DNA from: Bathynomus jamesi | Taxonomy: Eukaryota; Arthropoda; Malacostraca; Isopoda; Cirolanidae | Length of the DNA stretch: 64,000 nt | Direction of reading: 5' to 3' | NCBI GenBank assembly: GCA_023014485.1 | Contig: JAJOZX010000875.1 | Span: forward strand, 99,501 to 163,500 | Shown here: one piece after another, positions 52,605-63,859 of the stretch | Numbering within the stretch: position 1 is the stretch's first letter | How the letters are laid out: each line of letters opens with the position of its first letter | Position numbers and translations under genes: made by a program | The notes under the pieces: model-generated | Database searches by the model: none | What the model saw: the letters and a program-made list of their open reading frames with translations, nothing else | Told to the model about the DNA's origin: nothing

Positions 52605-54857
52605 ATGAATAGAGCGTGTAAAAATGATCCCAATAGATTCTGCTACATATGTGGGACGGTTACCATGCCAAATAACCAGTCCCAAATCACTAAATTTGTG
52701 AAGACAATGTATAGAGCATACTTTGGAATTAAGCTAGGGGACCAGGACAAAAATTTCGCCCCTCATATGTGCTGCAAGACGTGCATTGAAAATTTGAGAA
52801 GATGGAGCAAAGGCAGAGCGAAATCTTTGCCTTTTGGAATTCCCATGATTTGGAGAGAAGGAAAGGATCACGTGACAGATTGCTATTTCTGCATGACAAA
52901 CCTCCAAGGTGGGCTTATAAATTTATTTTTCTTAAATATTTTGAAATCCTCGTATGAAACTTGACATAATATTCACCATAATGTAATATTCACCATATAT
53001 AGCATAATATTCACCATAATGGTAATCATACATTTACATATACATATTGTTATAGAAAATACATTTACACATACATATTGTTATACAAGTTACATTTACA
53101 TATACAATGATTGTATATTTTCTTTCTTTTTCATTCATATTGTCCCCGAAGGGACAATATGAATGAAAAAGAAAGAAAATATACAGACTCCATCGACCTA
53201 TTTCATATCTTACAGACCGCAGCCTTCCCTCACGAGCCGCCACTGTCTGAATGCTTCTTCTATTTCATATGCAAGTTTTATATCCATGTTTCTGTGTTTC
53301 TATTTTCAAGAGTTAACAAGAAGAATAAACACATTGTTGTATGCCCTGACATTCCTTCTGCTATGAGACCTGTACCCCATGGTCCTGGAATTCCAATACC
53401 CGACCCACCTCAAACCCTGGACTTCGATGATTCTGATGATGAATCAATGACCAATGCCAATGACCAGTCCCAGTCGTATATACCTCAAAATACCGCTTCA
53501 AATGAGCCGAGGCCTCTCAACCAGGCCAAACTTAATGATCTTACCAGGGATTTAGGACTTTCCAAATTAGCTGCCGAGATCTTGGGCTCACGACTTCGAG
53601 AGGACAACTTGCTGGCTCCGGGAACAACATTCTCCTGGTATTGGAAACGAGAGGAAGAATTCCGCAAGTTTTTTGCAGTGCACGAAAATACCTCTTCCTT
53701 AGTGTACTGCTGCAATGTTGAGGGGCTAATCGAATCCTTGGGCCTGCCATATAACGCATCAGAATGGAGGCTATTTATAGACTCGTCTAAACGAAGTTTG
53801 AAAGCAGTACTTCTCAACATTGGGAATAGGGTTGCATCAGTCCCTGTAGCACATTCCGTACAACTTACTGAGAGCTACGATAACATGAAAATTTTACTGG
53901 ATGCTCTCGTATACGACCAACATAACTGGAGGATCTGTGGAGATTTGAAGGTAATACTAATATCATAAGTAAACTATTGCTATTGACTATGTTGTTTTTC
54001 CAAAGGTTATTTGAGAGCGTATAAGAACACTTAACTTCCCCACAGAAGTGATACAGTCCAATGCATAGATTTTTTTATCTGATAGAACAAATTATCTAAA
54101 TTCTTTAAATATTTTCATTTTTTTTCAGATTGTGGCATTTGTATTGGGAATGCAAGGGGGATACACGAAATACCCATGTTTCCTCTGCAAATGGGATAGC
54201 CGAGCGGATGAGAAGCACTATGCACAGCGTGAATGGGCATCCAGAGAGAATTTTGAACCTGGGTCGCATAATGTCGTTTCAGTGCCCCTTGTACCACCAA
54301 CAAAAATTTTGCTCCCACCACTTCATATTAAGCTGGGCTTGATGAAAATTTCATCAAATCAATGAATAAGGAGGGTTCAGCATTCCGATATCTCGAGAGT
54401 AAATTTCCTCATATATCTGATGCTAAACTAAATGCTGGGGTTTTTGATGGTCCTCAAATTCGAACTTTGATGAAGGATACTCAGTTCGAAAACGCAATGA
54501 CTCCAACTGAGAAGAATGCCTGGCAGGCATTCCACTGATTTTCTTGGCAAGCGTAGAAGTCCAGAATACGAGTCCGTTGTCGAAAACTTGATGGAAGCTT
54601 TCAAAGCTCATGGGTCGCGCATGTCCATAAAAATGCACTTTTTGTGGTCCCACTTGGACTGTTTTCCTGAAAATTGCGGGGATTATAGTGAGGAACAGGG
54701 TGAACGATTTCACCAAGATATCAAAATAATGGAAGAGAGGTACCAGGGAAACTGGGATATCAATATGCTGGCGGACTATTGCTGGTGTTTGAAGCGAGAC
54801 GTACCCGAAGAAAAACACAGACGGAAAGCCAAAAAAACTTCATTCCTTCCTCAATAA
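52605..54857 (+). pseudogene. Three-exon cysteine-rich gene of an unnamed arthropod family, two frameshifts in exon 3
   Basis: Exon 1 is 52605-52908 (MNRACKNDPNRFCYICGTVT), donor CAAG/GTGGGC; exon 2 is 53313-53950, acceptor TTTTCAAGAG, donor AAG/GTAATA; exon 3 is 54129-54857, acceptor TTTTTTTCAG. Phases agree (1 and 0). Cys pairs: C13/C16, C57/C60, C93/C96 in exon 1 and YPCFLCKW in exon 3, suggesting zinc binding. Exon 2 has PSAMRPVPHGPGIPIPDPP and WRLFIDSSKRSLKAVLLNIG; exon 3 has PPLHIKLGLM, SEEQGERFHQDIKIMEERYQ and LADYCWCLKRD. Frame changes lie near 54344 (in GLMK-FIKSMNKEG) and near 54535 (AFH-TDFLGKRR, probably several bases lost). AATAAA at 54853 and 54882. From memory this family recurs, often in many copies, in arthropod gene sets without a known function; a transposon origin is possible. 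The frameshifts could be assembly errors. Confidence 0.7.
53113..53184. repeat. Perfect 34-bp hairpin in intron 1
   Basis: GTATATTTTCTTTCTTTTTC...TGTCCC and its exact complement are separated by the four bases CGAA. It lies in intron 1 of the cysteine-rich gene, about 130 bases before exon 2. Confidence 0.85.
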
Positions 54858-56080
54858 ACTTTTTTCCATATTCATTGTGTGAATAAAAGTATTTATTCAC
54901 ACAATGTTTTCATTTTTCACGAGTGTTCTTATAATATTACTCGTATCTACAGTGTTTAAGCTAAAAAAATCAATAAATTTGGGGATAAAATTGGACTTAT
55001 AATAAATGGCCAATAGAGAAAAAACCTGACCTGATTGAGGAAAACCAATGTCATTTTCGAATTCAGCATGGTCGAATTATATAATATGAGTTGAAAAAAC
55101 CCTCACAGCAGACAAAAACATTTCATATGCATACCAGTGTAATGACCAGAGCGCACAATATGACACGAAAAAAATAAAAACAACTTTGAGCAATATCCGA
55201 GCACGTTCACTTATAACTTTACCAAATGATAATAAGTGTACATCAGTTTCTGAATGTTGTTCAGATAGCACTACGCTATCTTTATGTCTGTCGAAAGCTG
55301 ACAACTGACCTTTTAAATTTACAGTCGCAGCTCTCCTGCTCACTTTGCTAGACGACAAGGGGTTGCATCACCATGCAACAGATCAGTACGCGTTGAGGTT
55401 CCGCTCTCTCTCCAAAAAAATGGCCAAAAAAAATAAAAGATGTCCAGTTTAAAGAGGATCAGGGAAATAGAGATATAATGAAAGTGGAACTACGTACCGG
55501 AACTGGACGGAATTTGCTATTCTCTTAGAGGCTGACGAAGAAACTCGCTACACTTATCTCAACTAGTGGAATCCAGATTTAACTTAGTTGCTTCTAAATC
55601 GAGCGTTTTGAAATTTTTTAGAAAATATCTAAAAGTTTGTACTTCTACTGATTATCGCTTTTCACATTTAATCTACAAAAATTTCTGAACACTTCATTCG
55701 AAACAGTAACCATAATTTGCTCTGGCTAAATTTACAGTCAGAATTTTTTTTAGAAAATTGCAGAATCTCGCAAAACTATGATCGCGCCCTAACTACCAAT
55801 AAGGCAACTTATGACAATTACACTGAGGAAGAGAATAAAACATATCAACGATCGACCAAAACCAAACAATACTGCGCTGTATATAAATATGAATGCGCCC
55901 ATCCATAGTAACCATAATTATAATTTAAAAAAAACATTGTTCAAACTATTTTCAGGAATAACATCTATACAATTACATACAAAAGACCAAAACCAACTTC
56001 ACACCTCGTCTGGGAGCATGGACAACACGAGTCCATAAGATGCCACAAAAACGTTACTGGCAATCTAAAAATGAACCATT
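54858..56080. other. No gene recognised downstream of the cysteine-rich gene
   Basis: AT-rich, apart from a mixed stretch at 55250-55600. Frames of 60-90 codons on either strand lack motifs. Nothing identified. Confidence 0.4.
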
Positions 56081-56081
56081 A

Positions 56082-56718
56082 CACTGCCCAACACCAATTT
56101 TGCTGATTTAATTCTAACACCTGTTTTTAGGTAACTTTGGTGTGCTGATTTCAAAAATCACCTTAGTTTTTTCCTATCACGTCAGGTTTTCGAGCAATCA
56201 AATACGGAGATATCGCATTTTGGCAGGGTTATGCCCAATTTTTTTCTTTTCAAAAAATAAGTTTTTACATACTCAGAATCAGCATGGAAAAGTAAACAAT
56301 TGTGCAGGGAGTGAACTTTAGTATACAATGGTAATATTGACACATAAAGTGATTAAAAGTGTTTAAATAAGCAAAAAATGAATCCATGATCATGACGTCA
56401 CTCACACCTGGGGAAATCACAGATACCCAAAATTTTAATATGTTGTACATGACCTTTAGATTTAATGCACAGATTTGCGTATTCCACAGATAAAATTTTA
56501 ACAGCAAAACAGCTGTTAACAGGTCTCAAAAATCATCAATTTTGATAAGTGCCCTTCATGGATCACCCAAAATAGGCATATTGCATTGCACATTGCACGA
56601 AAACCTGATGTGATGGACAAAATCTAAGGTGATTTTTTAAATCAGCACATCAATATTATCCAGAAACAGGTCTTAGAATTAAATCACCAGCAAAAAATGT
56701 TTTTTTTGTTGGGCAGTG
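56082..56718. mobile_element. CACTG-ended MITE with TTA target duplication (EnSpm/CACTA-like)
   Basis: Ends CACTGCCCAACA and TGTTGGGCAGTG. Similarity between arms extends about 150 bases (ATTTAATTCTAA-ACCTGTTT, TGCTGATTTMAAAAATCACC, TCAGGTTTTCG-GCAAT). TTA flanks both sides. CACTR ends with a 3-bp duplication are characteristic of the CACTA group. Non-coding. Confidence 0.55.
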
Positions 56719-56750
56719 TTATCAGTCAGCAATCAATCTAAAGCTCCAAA

Positions 56751-56973
56751 CAAAGCTGGGCACTTGCGGTTTTTTTTGCGGTACTGCGGTACTGCGGTAC
56801 TACCGCACTACCAAACCGGTACAGCATAACGCAGTACCGCAAAAAATGCGGTAGCGGTACTGCTGTACTTTCAGCGATCCTTTGCGGTACTGCGTTATGC
56901 GGTACCGGTTTGGTAGTGCGGTAGTACCGCAGTACCACAGTACCGCAAAAAAAACCGCAAGTGCCCAGCTTTG
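56751..56973. mobile_element. hAT-type palindromic MITE with perfect 8 bp TSD
   Basis: A 223-bp fold-back ending CAAAGCTGGGCACTTGCGGT on both sides and filled with GCGGTACT repeats. The eight bases GCTCCAAA occur directly before (56743-56750) and after (56974-56981) it, the target duplication length of hAT elements. Confidence 0.85.
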
Positions 56974-56981
56974 GCTCCAAA

Positions 56982-58071
56982 TGCACGAGTAAATCCAAAT
57001 AAAGTTTAAAAAGTAACACATTTACCGAAAAATAATTATTGAATAACAAAATTTAAATGTAAATACCAAAAATTAAATTAATATATTAATTTCAACCTGC
57101 AACGGTAAATTTCGCCGGAAGAAACCCCCATAATTTACAAAAATACCTCAAACAGACAACTCTCTCCTTCGTCACGAACGAGACCCTGTTGATTTGCAAA
57201 TCATAGTAAATCCATGCAATTTATCGTTACAAAGTGACACTAATTACAACTTTTCATTCTTATTATAAATAAGAAAAGACAATGAACACCAAAAAATTAC
57301 TTTGCAACCATACTACGAGTACATGATCGAAAAATAAAAATAATTAATTATATTTTGAAGCGCATGTCCACCTTTTATAAGTGAACTCCTATATAAATAT
57401 TCCTAGCCAAACCAAACTGCATTATATAATGTGTAATATCTATACAACCGCGCAAGCGGTACACAAACAATTTCCGTCTTTATACCAGCAATAAGTAAAA
57501 ATTTTTGAAAAATCACTGCTCATGAAAGTAAGATGCCATTTCAGAATAAAAATTTAACCAACCAGGCTATACATAAAAAAAAATCACCTATGGAATTTGC
57601 ATTAAAACTCATGAAAGAAAACTATAAAAAGTTAGCCTACCTATAAAATAATTTTTTTTTTTTAAATGTAACAAAAACTTATTTGATACAATAAAATTTT
57701 GAAGTTCAGTTACAAGAAAATCTTTTTGCAAACGGTCAATTTGCAAAAGCAAACTCATGCCGCTTACAAACATATATGCCTGTGAAGAATTCCAAAATAA
57801 ACACACGAGCCAACTTCACTCATTTCAATTTATATCTGAATATACGAATACATAATACATTTTCAACCACGTTAATTATGCTAAATTTAAGCCAAATTGT
57901 TCACCAAATAATGATATTTAAATAGAGCTGATTCTATACAGTATCTAACTAAACTAAACTAACTAAACCTATCCTATACTCTTTCTACACTGTACAAAAT
58001 TATTTTAAGTGTCAGGTTGTAATTCTTCTTTAATTTACCCAAAAATACATACTAAAATTAACAAGCAATTT
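56982..58071. other. No recognisable feature
   Basis: AT-rich, apparently unique DNA; no coding relic or repeat end found. Confidence 0.45.
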
Positions 58072-58166
58072 GGGTCACCTGAAGATCAGGGCCCTCAGCC
58101 TATTTTAGTTAGCCTTATAAGGCTAACTAAAGAAGGCTGGGGGCCCTGATCTTCAGGTGATCCAGC
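58072..58166. mobile_element. Palindromic module, solo copy
   Basis: GGTCACCTGAAGATCAGGGC ... TTAGTTAGCC/TTATAA/GGCTAACTAA ... GCCCTGATCTTCAGGTGATCC: a near-perfect palindrome of about 92 bases. Its parts recur in the cluster at 59.8-60.5 kb. Confidence 0.7.
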
Positions 58167-59808
58167 AATTTTACTATATTATTTAGGGCTGTGTAAATCA
58201 CTAAATATACAAACATCTTAAAAATACCCCCCCAAAAAAATTACAAATAGGAATGTAAATCGAATATCTTAGGGGGTTTTTCGTGAAGAGGCCTCACATA
58301 CTACTCTAGGCCTATTTAAAATCTACTGCATCATATAGCGAAAAAATTTAGAATTAGGCCAAAATTTACAATATAAAGTCTTATTCTATAATTACAGCCC
58401 AAAATAATGTTTAAAATCATTGCTTACAATACCCTATACTAAAGGTACGTTCCTAACACTTCGCTAATGTAAATGTTTATAAAAATCCAAAATTTTAGAC
58501 ATACTGTAAAAATGCAGATTATACTCTACAATTCAGTGATCGGGGAACAGGGGTAAATTACCCAAATGGGGTAAATTTAAAACTTTTGGGGGTAATGCGT
58601 GCGGTATGAGACACACTTTGTGCTGATATTTTTTTCGTATATTTTTATTTTATTTTGTTACATAAATGTGGCGTTATTCTAAATTTTAGAATATTACGAA
58701 TTTACGTCCTGATTACGTCCTCAAATATATTTTGGGGTAATACCCAAAAAAGTTCGCCGACCACTGCAGTCTACATAGATACAGGTATGAGATTATTAAA
58801 TAACGTAAAATAATTAAAATAGCTAAAAGATTTTTGTTCCCAGTTGAAATAAAAACGAAGATTCTCATTAGTATTTGGGAATTAAGGGAGATTTTTTGTT
58901 TAATTAAAAGCATTATGTTTTGAATACGTTTCAAGCTTTTGTATAGTTTATTCAGTATCTTCATTTCAACAAATATGGATCATGTTTTGGATGACGTCAG
59001 TATGTATTTAGGGTGGATTTGTTGAGTAAGAAGGAATTTGTTGATACGTAATTAAGTATTTGCTTACTGATCCCAAATAGAATTTAGTTCTTTGAAATAA
59101 ATATCTGTATGAACTCGGAGTTCGGCATTAGTTCATTTTTGAAGTATAATTAGACAATCGAACGTGAGAGTGTCATAGCTACCCATGGAAATAAGGGGAC
59201 AATATCTTATACAGAATACAAGAGCTTGATACAGGGTAAGCAAAAGGTCGTATGGTATAAAATTTCTTAGTTGATACACTAATTACAATAATTTTAAAAC
59301 TTAACTAGATATATAAGAAATATGATCTGTCAATCTTTATCAAACATTATACTGAGGAATTTTACTACTTTGCATTTTTTTTAAATTAAAGGTCCTGGAA
59401 ATAGTTTATCTAAAGCATCAAACGCCTTACTGAGATCTATAAAAATAGAAAGCAGGTTTCATTTTTCTCTTGAGCATTTATGTTGTGATTAAGTTCAGAA
59501 ATCTCTTAATTTATTCCTGCAAAATCCATACTGGTATGGAGCTAAAAGGTCATACGTCTCAAAGTAATGGTACGTTTTATAAAAAAAATTTCAACTTCTT
59601 TACTAAAGACCGATAAAGTGCAGATTAGCCTATCGTTAGTATATAGCAACTGAAGGATTACATCCCTTGAAAAGGGATGAAATACATCAGTTTTGAGTAA
59701 TTATAAACAATTTTAAAGTGAAAAATCAATTAAAATTTTGAATGTGTTTTTCATGATTATATTTTGCTTTCAAATATATTGCTTACTCCTATAACGTTAA
59801 AAGTTTGG
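58167..59808. other. No recognisable gene
   Basis: AT-rich; no coding relic. TGGGGTAATACCCAAAAAAGTTCGCCGACCACTGCAGT near 58730 together with CAGTGATCGGGGAACAGGGGTAAATTACCC near 58531 forms an inverted pair of ends, so 58531-58770 may be a small hAT-type MITE. Confidence 0.35.
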
Positions 59809-59811
59809 GAT

Positions 59812-60492
59812 CATCTGAAGATCAGGGACCCAGACTTCGTTAGTTAGCCTTATAAGGCTAACTAATGAAAATATCACGACTTAATCTAACCAATCGTTAG
59901 GTCAACTGTACGTCCTTGACGATTGGTTAGGTTACGTCGTAATATTTTAGTTAGTTAGCTTTATAAGGCTAACTAAAGAAGGCTGGGGGCCCTGATCTTC
60001 AGGTGATCCAAAGTTTGAACTGTCTGGCATAAGACAAAATGTTTGGACGTGCCTAAAAGTACGATCAAAAATTGGGATCACCTGAAGTTCAGGGACCCCC
60101 CAGCCTTCTTTAGTTAGCCTTATAAGGCTAACTAACGAAAATATCACGACCTAACCTAACCAATCGTCAAGGACGTACAGTTGACGGAGCTATTGAAGAA
60201 TAGGGACCCCAGCCTTCTTTAGTTAGCTTTATAAGGCTAACTAACGAAAATATCATGACCTAACCTAACCAATCGTCAAGGGCGTACAGTTAACCTAACG
60301 ATTGGTTAGGTTAGGTCGTGATATTTTCATTAGTTAGCCTTATAAGCCTAACTAAAGAAGGCTGGGGTCCCTATTCTTCAATAGCTCCCAGTTGACCTAA
60401 CGATTGATTAGGTTAGGGCGTGATATTTTCGTTAGTTAGCCTTATAAGGCTAACTAAAGAAAGCTGGGGGCCCTGATCTTCAGGTGGTCCAA
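59812..60492. mobile_element. Cluster of nested palindromic modules
   Basis: At least four copies of the TTAGTTAGCCTTATAAGGCTAACTAA core (near 59845, 59950, 60113, 60221, 60338 and 60435 in whole or part) are joined by CGAAAATATCACGACCTAAC and ACCTAACCAATCGTCAAGG modules and bounded by GGATCACCTGAAGATCAGGG-type ends. Related modules lie at 35040-35260 and 60690-60860. They carry no coding sequence and read as insertions of one fold-back family into itself. Confidence 0.65.
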
Positions 60493-60496
60493 GAAT

Positions 60497-61222
60497 TGGG
60501 ATCACTTTAACATATTGCTTCTCAAAGCATTCGGGAAACAATATGTTAAAGTGATTAACACTGGGAAGCAATATGTTAAAAAGAGAAAGGTTGGTTGGTT
60601 AGAAAGAGGTTGGTAATCTAGGAGATAACCTACCGACCGTAAACAAAGCTATAAATGCCCTAACCAGGCATTCTTCATATATTTAATGTAGGTTAACTGA
60701 ATGCCCGGTTAGGTCAACTGAATTCCCGGTTAGGTCATCTGTACGCCCTTGATGATTGGTTAGACTAAGTCGTGATATTTTCGTTAGTTTTAACGAAAAT
60801 ATCACAACTTAACCTAACCAATCGTCAAGGGCGTACAGTTGACCTAACCTGGCATTCAGTTAACCTACATTAAATATATAAAGAAAATGAAAGGATGCAA
60901 AAAGGAGCTACTCAACTCGTACTTGTGGCAAATGATGTGGCGTGACCGATTCTTCGGAAATCCATTTTTTACTTTGTGTGACCATATAGCGCAACAATTC
61001 TAATAAATTTACTTTCAATCTAATATTTTAACATGTTATGATTTACTTTTTATGCCTTTACTTTATTAAAGCAAACATTTTTTATCGTACTCCTTATCCT
61101 AAATATTGGGAAGCAATATGTTAAAGTGATATACACTGGGAAGTAATATGTTAAAGTGATATACACTGGGAAGCAATATGTTAAAGAGAGGTTCCTGGGA
61201 AGCAATATGTTAAAGTGATCCA
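60497..61222. mobile_element. Fold-back element with GAAGCAATATGTTAAAGTGATC repeats
   Basis: Bounded by GGGATCACTTTAACATATTG on the left and CAATATGTTAAAGTGATCC on the right. Tandem units of about 32 bases (TGGGAAGCAATATGTTAAAG) occur twice near 60530-60580 and four times at 61107-61218. Between them lies an inner hairpin (60690-60870) of the GGTTAGGTCAACT modules. The GGATCA ends match those of the cluster next door. Confidence 0.6.
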
Positions 61223-61571
61223 AAAATTGTTTTTGAATATGCATTATATGATGTGATTATTTTAATACGTAAACTAAAAATTTCTATTGTTTTTACGGTA
61301 ATGTAGATAATAACACCTTAAAAGGTTCTTGAAATTCGCTCCGTCTGCGCATGCACAGTTTCCATGGACAAATGAAAGTTTATTCTAGAGGTAATGTAGT
61401 TTCAGAAGTAAAGTCAGTAACTTTTATAGTTTATTGATGAAATAGTGGTAATAACATTGTTTAATGTACTGTTTCTCCTTTTCACCATTGGAACTTTATG
61501 CTTTGGTTGATAAGTATTTTACAAAAATAAATTTCTTGATAATTTTTTCGATTTCCTGTATATTGATGTTT

Positions 61572-61649
61572 CTGCTTGTCAGGGTTAAAAAGCGTCACGT
61601 CTATGTGTATGTCTATAACAACTTGGCGCTTTTTAACCCTGACACGCAG
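61572..61649. repeat. 78-bp hairpin repeat, copy 1
   Basis: CTGCTTGTCAGGGTTAAAAA and TTTTTAACCCTGACACGCAG form the arms, with CACGTCTATGTGTATGTCTA in the loop. A second copy is at 63596-63678. Confidence 0.7.
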
Positions 61650-62632
61650 GTTTCAAGCTTATTATCACCTCTACTGTGTTAAAATCTGTTAAAGTGAATT
61701 GGGGTCAATTTTACCTGATAAATTTCACACTGAGATGTTGCTTAAGTAGATATTCCAGAAAGTGGTCAGATTATTTCGTCCTCGAATAATATAAGCGTAC
61801 CGTTCACATAACATTTGTGCACGTAAGGTCAGTATTGTTGCGTGTGAACAGCTGTTTATCCTGAAGGTGGCAAAGAAAAATACTGGCAAATGTTGTGCTC
61901 AGATTAGAGTCCATGGCTAAAGTTGTTCTTTTCATATACAGTAATCAATTGTCAAAAAAGGAATCGGTATCTTTGGGTGCAAAGTCGAGTCATTTTGAGA
62001 ACCTTAATTTTGCCATATCAAGTATCGTTTTAATTTCATCTCTAAAAGCTTGTTGCTGCAAATTCTAGTCGCTTCATCAAAGGGTAGATCGAATTCTTAT
62101 GTTAGAAATACACGTATCATAAGCATGATAATTATGTAATAGAAGTATCGCATTTGTAAAGTTAGACGAATTTTGAACTTGTAATAATATTCACTGACAA
62201 TATACTGTGTGTGTATATATATAGTGTGTATGGGTGTGTTACAAAAACAACGAATTTTGTTCGCTTTCTTTTGTGGGGGTAAACAAATATTTTTTTTGTT
62301 TTTATTTTTGCTTTTTACTCTGTTCAATAGAATATCTTCTTACATAGAAAATAAATATGTAGTTTCAATAGATTACAAATTATATATTGTAAAATCATAT
62401 AAAATATATTTTAAATACATAAAACAGACTTTCTTTTAATTAACTTAACCTACAGGCTACAACATAAGCTTAGTTTATTCAGCTTCGTTTATATTTCAAA
62501 CAAAAATACAGGTAAGTATATAGCCAATAAAATACCTGCTAAATATTAAAAAAAACAAAGAAAAATATCGAGCATGCGTGTAAAAATTACAAAAGATTTT
62601 ATATTAATTAATGTTCGGCCTAAGAACTTAGA
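61650..62632. other. No recognisable gene
   Basis: AT-rich DNA. A frame of 76 codons at 62209-62439 is phenylalanine/tyrosine rich and compositionally driven. A short (TA)/(GT) stretch lies at 62203-62230. Confidence 0.4.
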
Positions 62633-62760
62633 GCAGTGTTTCTCAACCTTTATTATGCTAGCGACCCCATCTTGATATAAAAAAAATTCTTAACTTTCTT
62701 CATTAAATGATGATGCAGCATACTTCATCCTCAGAATCATCTCCCGAACTATTTCCCATG
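62633..62760. repeat. hAT-like left end
   Basis: CAGTGTTTCTCAACCTTTAT followed by GCGACCCC is the common left end of several hAT MITEs (CAGTG-TTCTCAACCT). The matching right end is not found, so it is either truncated or decayed. Confidence 0.4.
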
Positions 62761-63021
62761 TGATGCTAGAAAGTTGTTAAAAAGTAAATACTTAATTCGT
62801 TCATTGAAAGGGGGGTAGAGTCTGCCGAACTTGCAAAAAACCTACACGATAATTTGATTGAACTTCCTTCTGGCAAGACCCTGCAGTTTCAATCCCGTCA
62901 GAAGACTTGTGTATATTTTGGAATGCACGGAAAAGCGAGTCTCCAAAACTGGTGTCTGAAGCATTGAATGTTGTTTGAAAGGCAGTTGCAACCTCATACT
63001 TATGCATTTTGGACTTCTCAC

Positions 63022-63573
63022 CAGTGGTGTAGAGCTAAATAAAGAAGTGAGGGAACGCATTTTGAAAGTGTTACTCAGATGCGGGGGGGACAATGGCGAG
63101 CGCGGCGAGCCCATACAGCTGGGGGTCCGCGGGCACTGTAAGCCCCCCGGGAAATCTTTTGAAATCTGACCAATTTCAGGGATATTTTGAGGTCATATGC
63201 ACTGGATATTAGGATATATTCCAAGGTTGAAGATGCAGTATTTCCAGTGTCATTAGATATACGACATCCAGTACGATCAATAAAAATAGCTAACAACTGG
63301 AATGATTAACTAAAAAAAAAGTTAACAACTGGTACGCCGTGGTGACTGTTTCACCAGATCTTTATAGGCTAGCATTGCCTCAGTCGAAGCTAAAAGAAAT
63401 GAAACAGTTAATGATTCTTTCTCATATTTCTTCTAGGGGTGGGAATTAAAATTTCATGACGTTAGAGATTTGTAAGTTCGGATTTATTTGAAATAGTGAG
63501 GGAACGCCGTTCCGTCTACCAAAAAAAGTAAGGGAACGCCGTTCCCACGCGTTCCCACAGCACTACACCACTG
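63022..63573. mobile_element. hAT element remnant with perfect 8 bp TSD
   Basis: Ends CAGTGGTGTAGAGCT and AGCACTACACCACTG, flanked on both sides by CTTCTCAC (63014-63021 and 63574-63581). Sub-terminal GAGGGAACGC/GCGTTCCC repeats mirror each other. No transposase motif is recognisable in the 550 bases. A related end lies at 38385-38457. Confidence 0.85.
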
Positions 63574-63595
63574 CTTCTCACCACTGGTTGCAATT

Positions 63596-63678
63596 CTGCG
63601 TGTCACGGTTAAAAAGTGCCACGTCTATGTGTACTGTATGTCTATGTCGACTTGACGCTTTTTAACCCTGACACTCAG
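63596..63678. repeat. Hairpin repeat, copy 2
   Basis: Same hairpin as 61572-61649 with small changes in the left arm (GTCACGGTTAAAAAGTG) and a slightly longer loop. Confidence 0.7.
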
Positions 63679-63859
63679 AATTAAAACGAAGCAATGAAAT
63701 TGACTGTCCATGTGTTATTTTGTGTTTAGTGTTTTCAGTTGAATATAAGAAAGGGATCTTTCCTGTTTCATTAACTGTTTCCGATTTTTATGAAAACAAC
63801 GTGATATGTAAAGTTTTTCACGCTGATTTCAAAATTATAAACCATTTCATCGCGAAATG

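Noticed and set aside
53111..53968. Using the start codon at 53111 for the cysteine-rich gene
   Set aside because: That start lies inside an intronic hairpin. Splice sites of matching phase join 52605-52908 to 53313, and the zinc-binding region is in the upstream exon.
63075..63296. 73-codon minus-strand frame inside the hAT remnant
   Set aside because: No transposase motif, and it runs through the GC-rich sub-terminal repeat.
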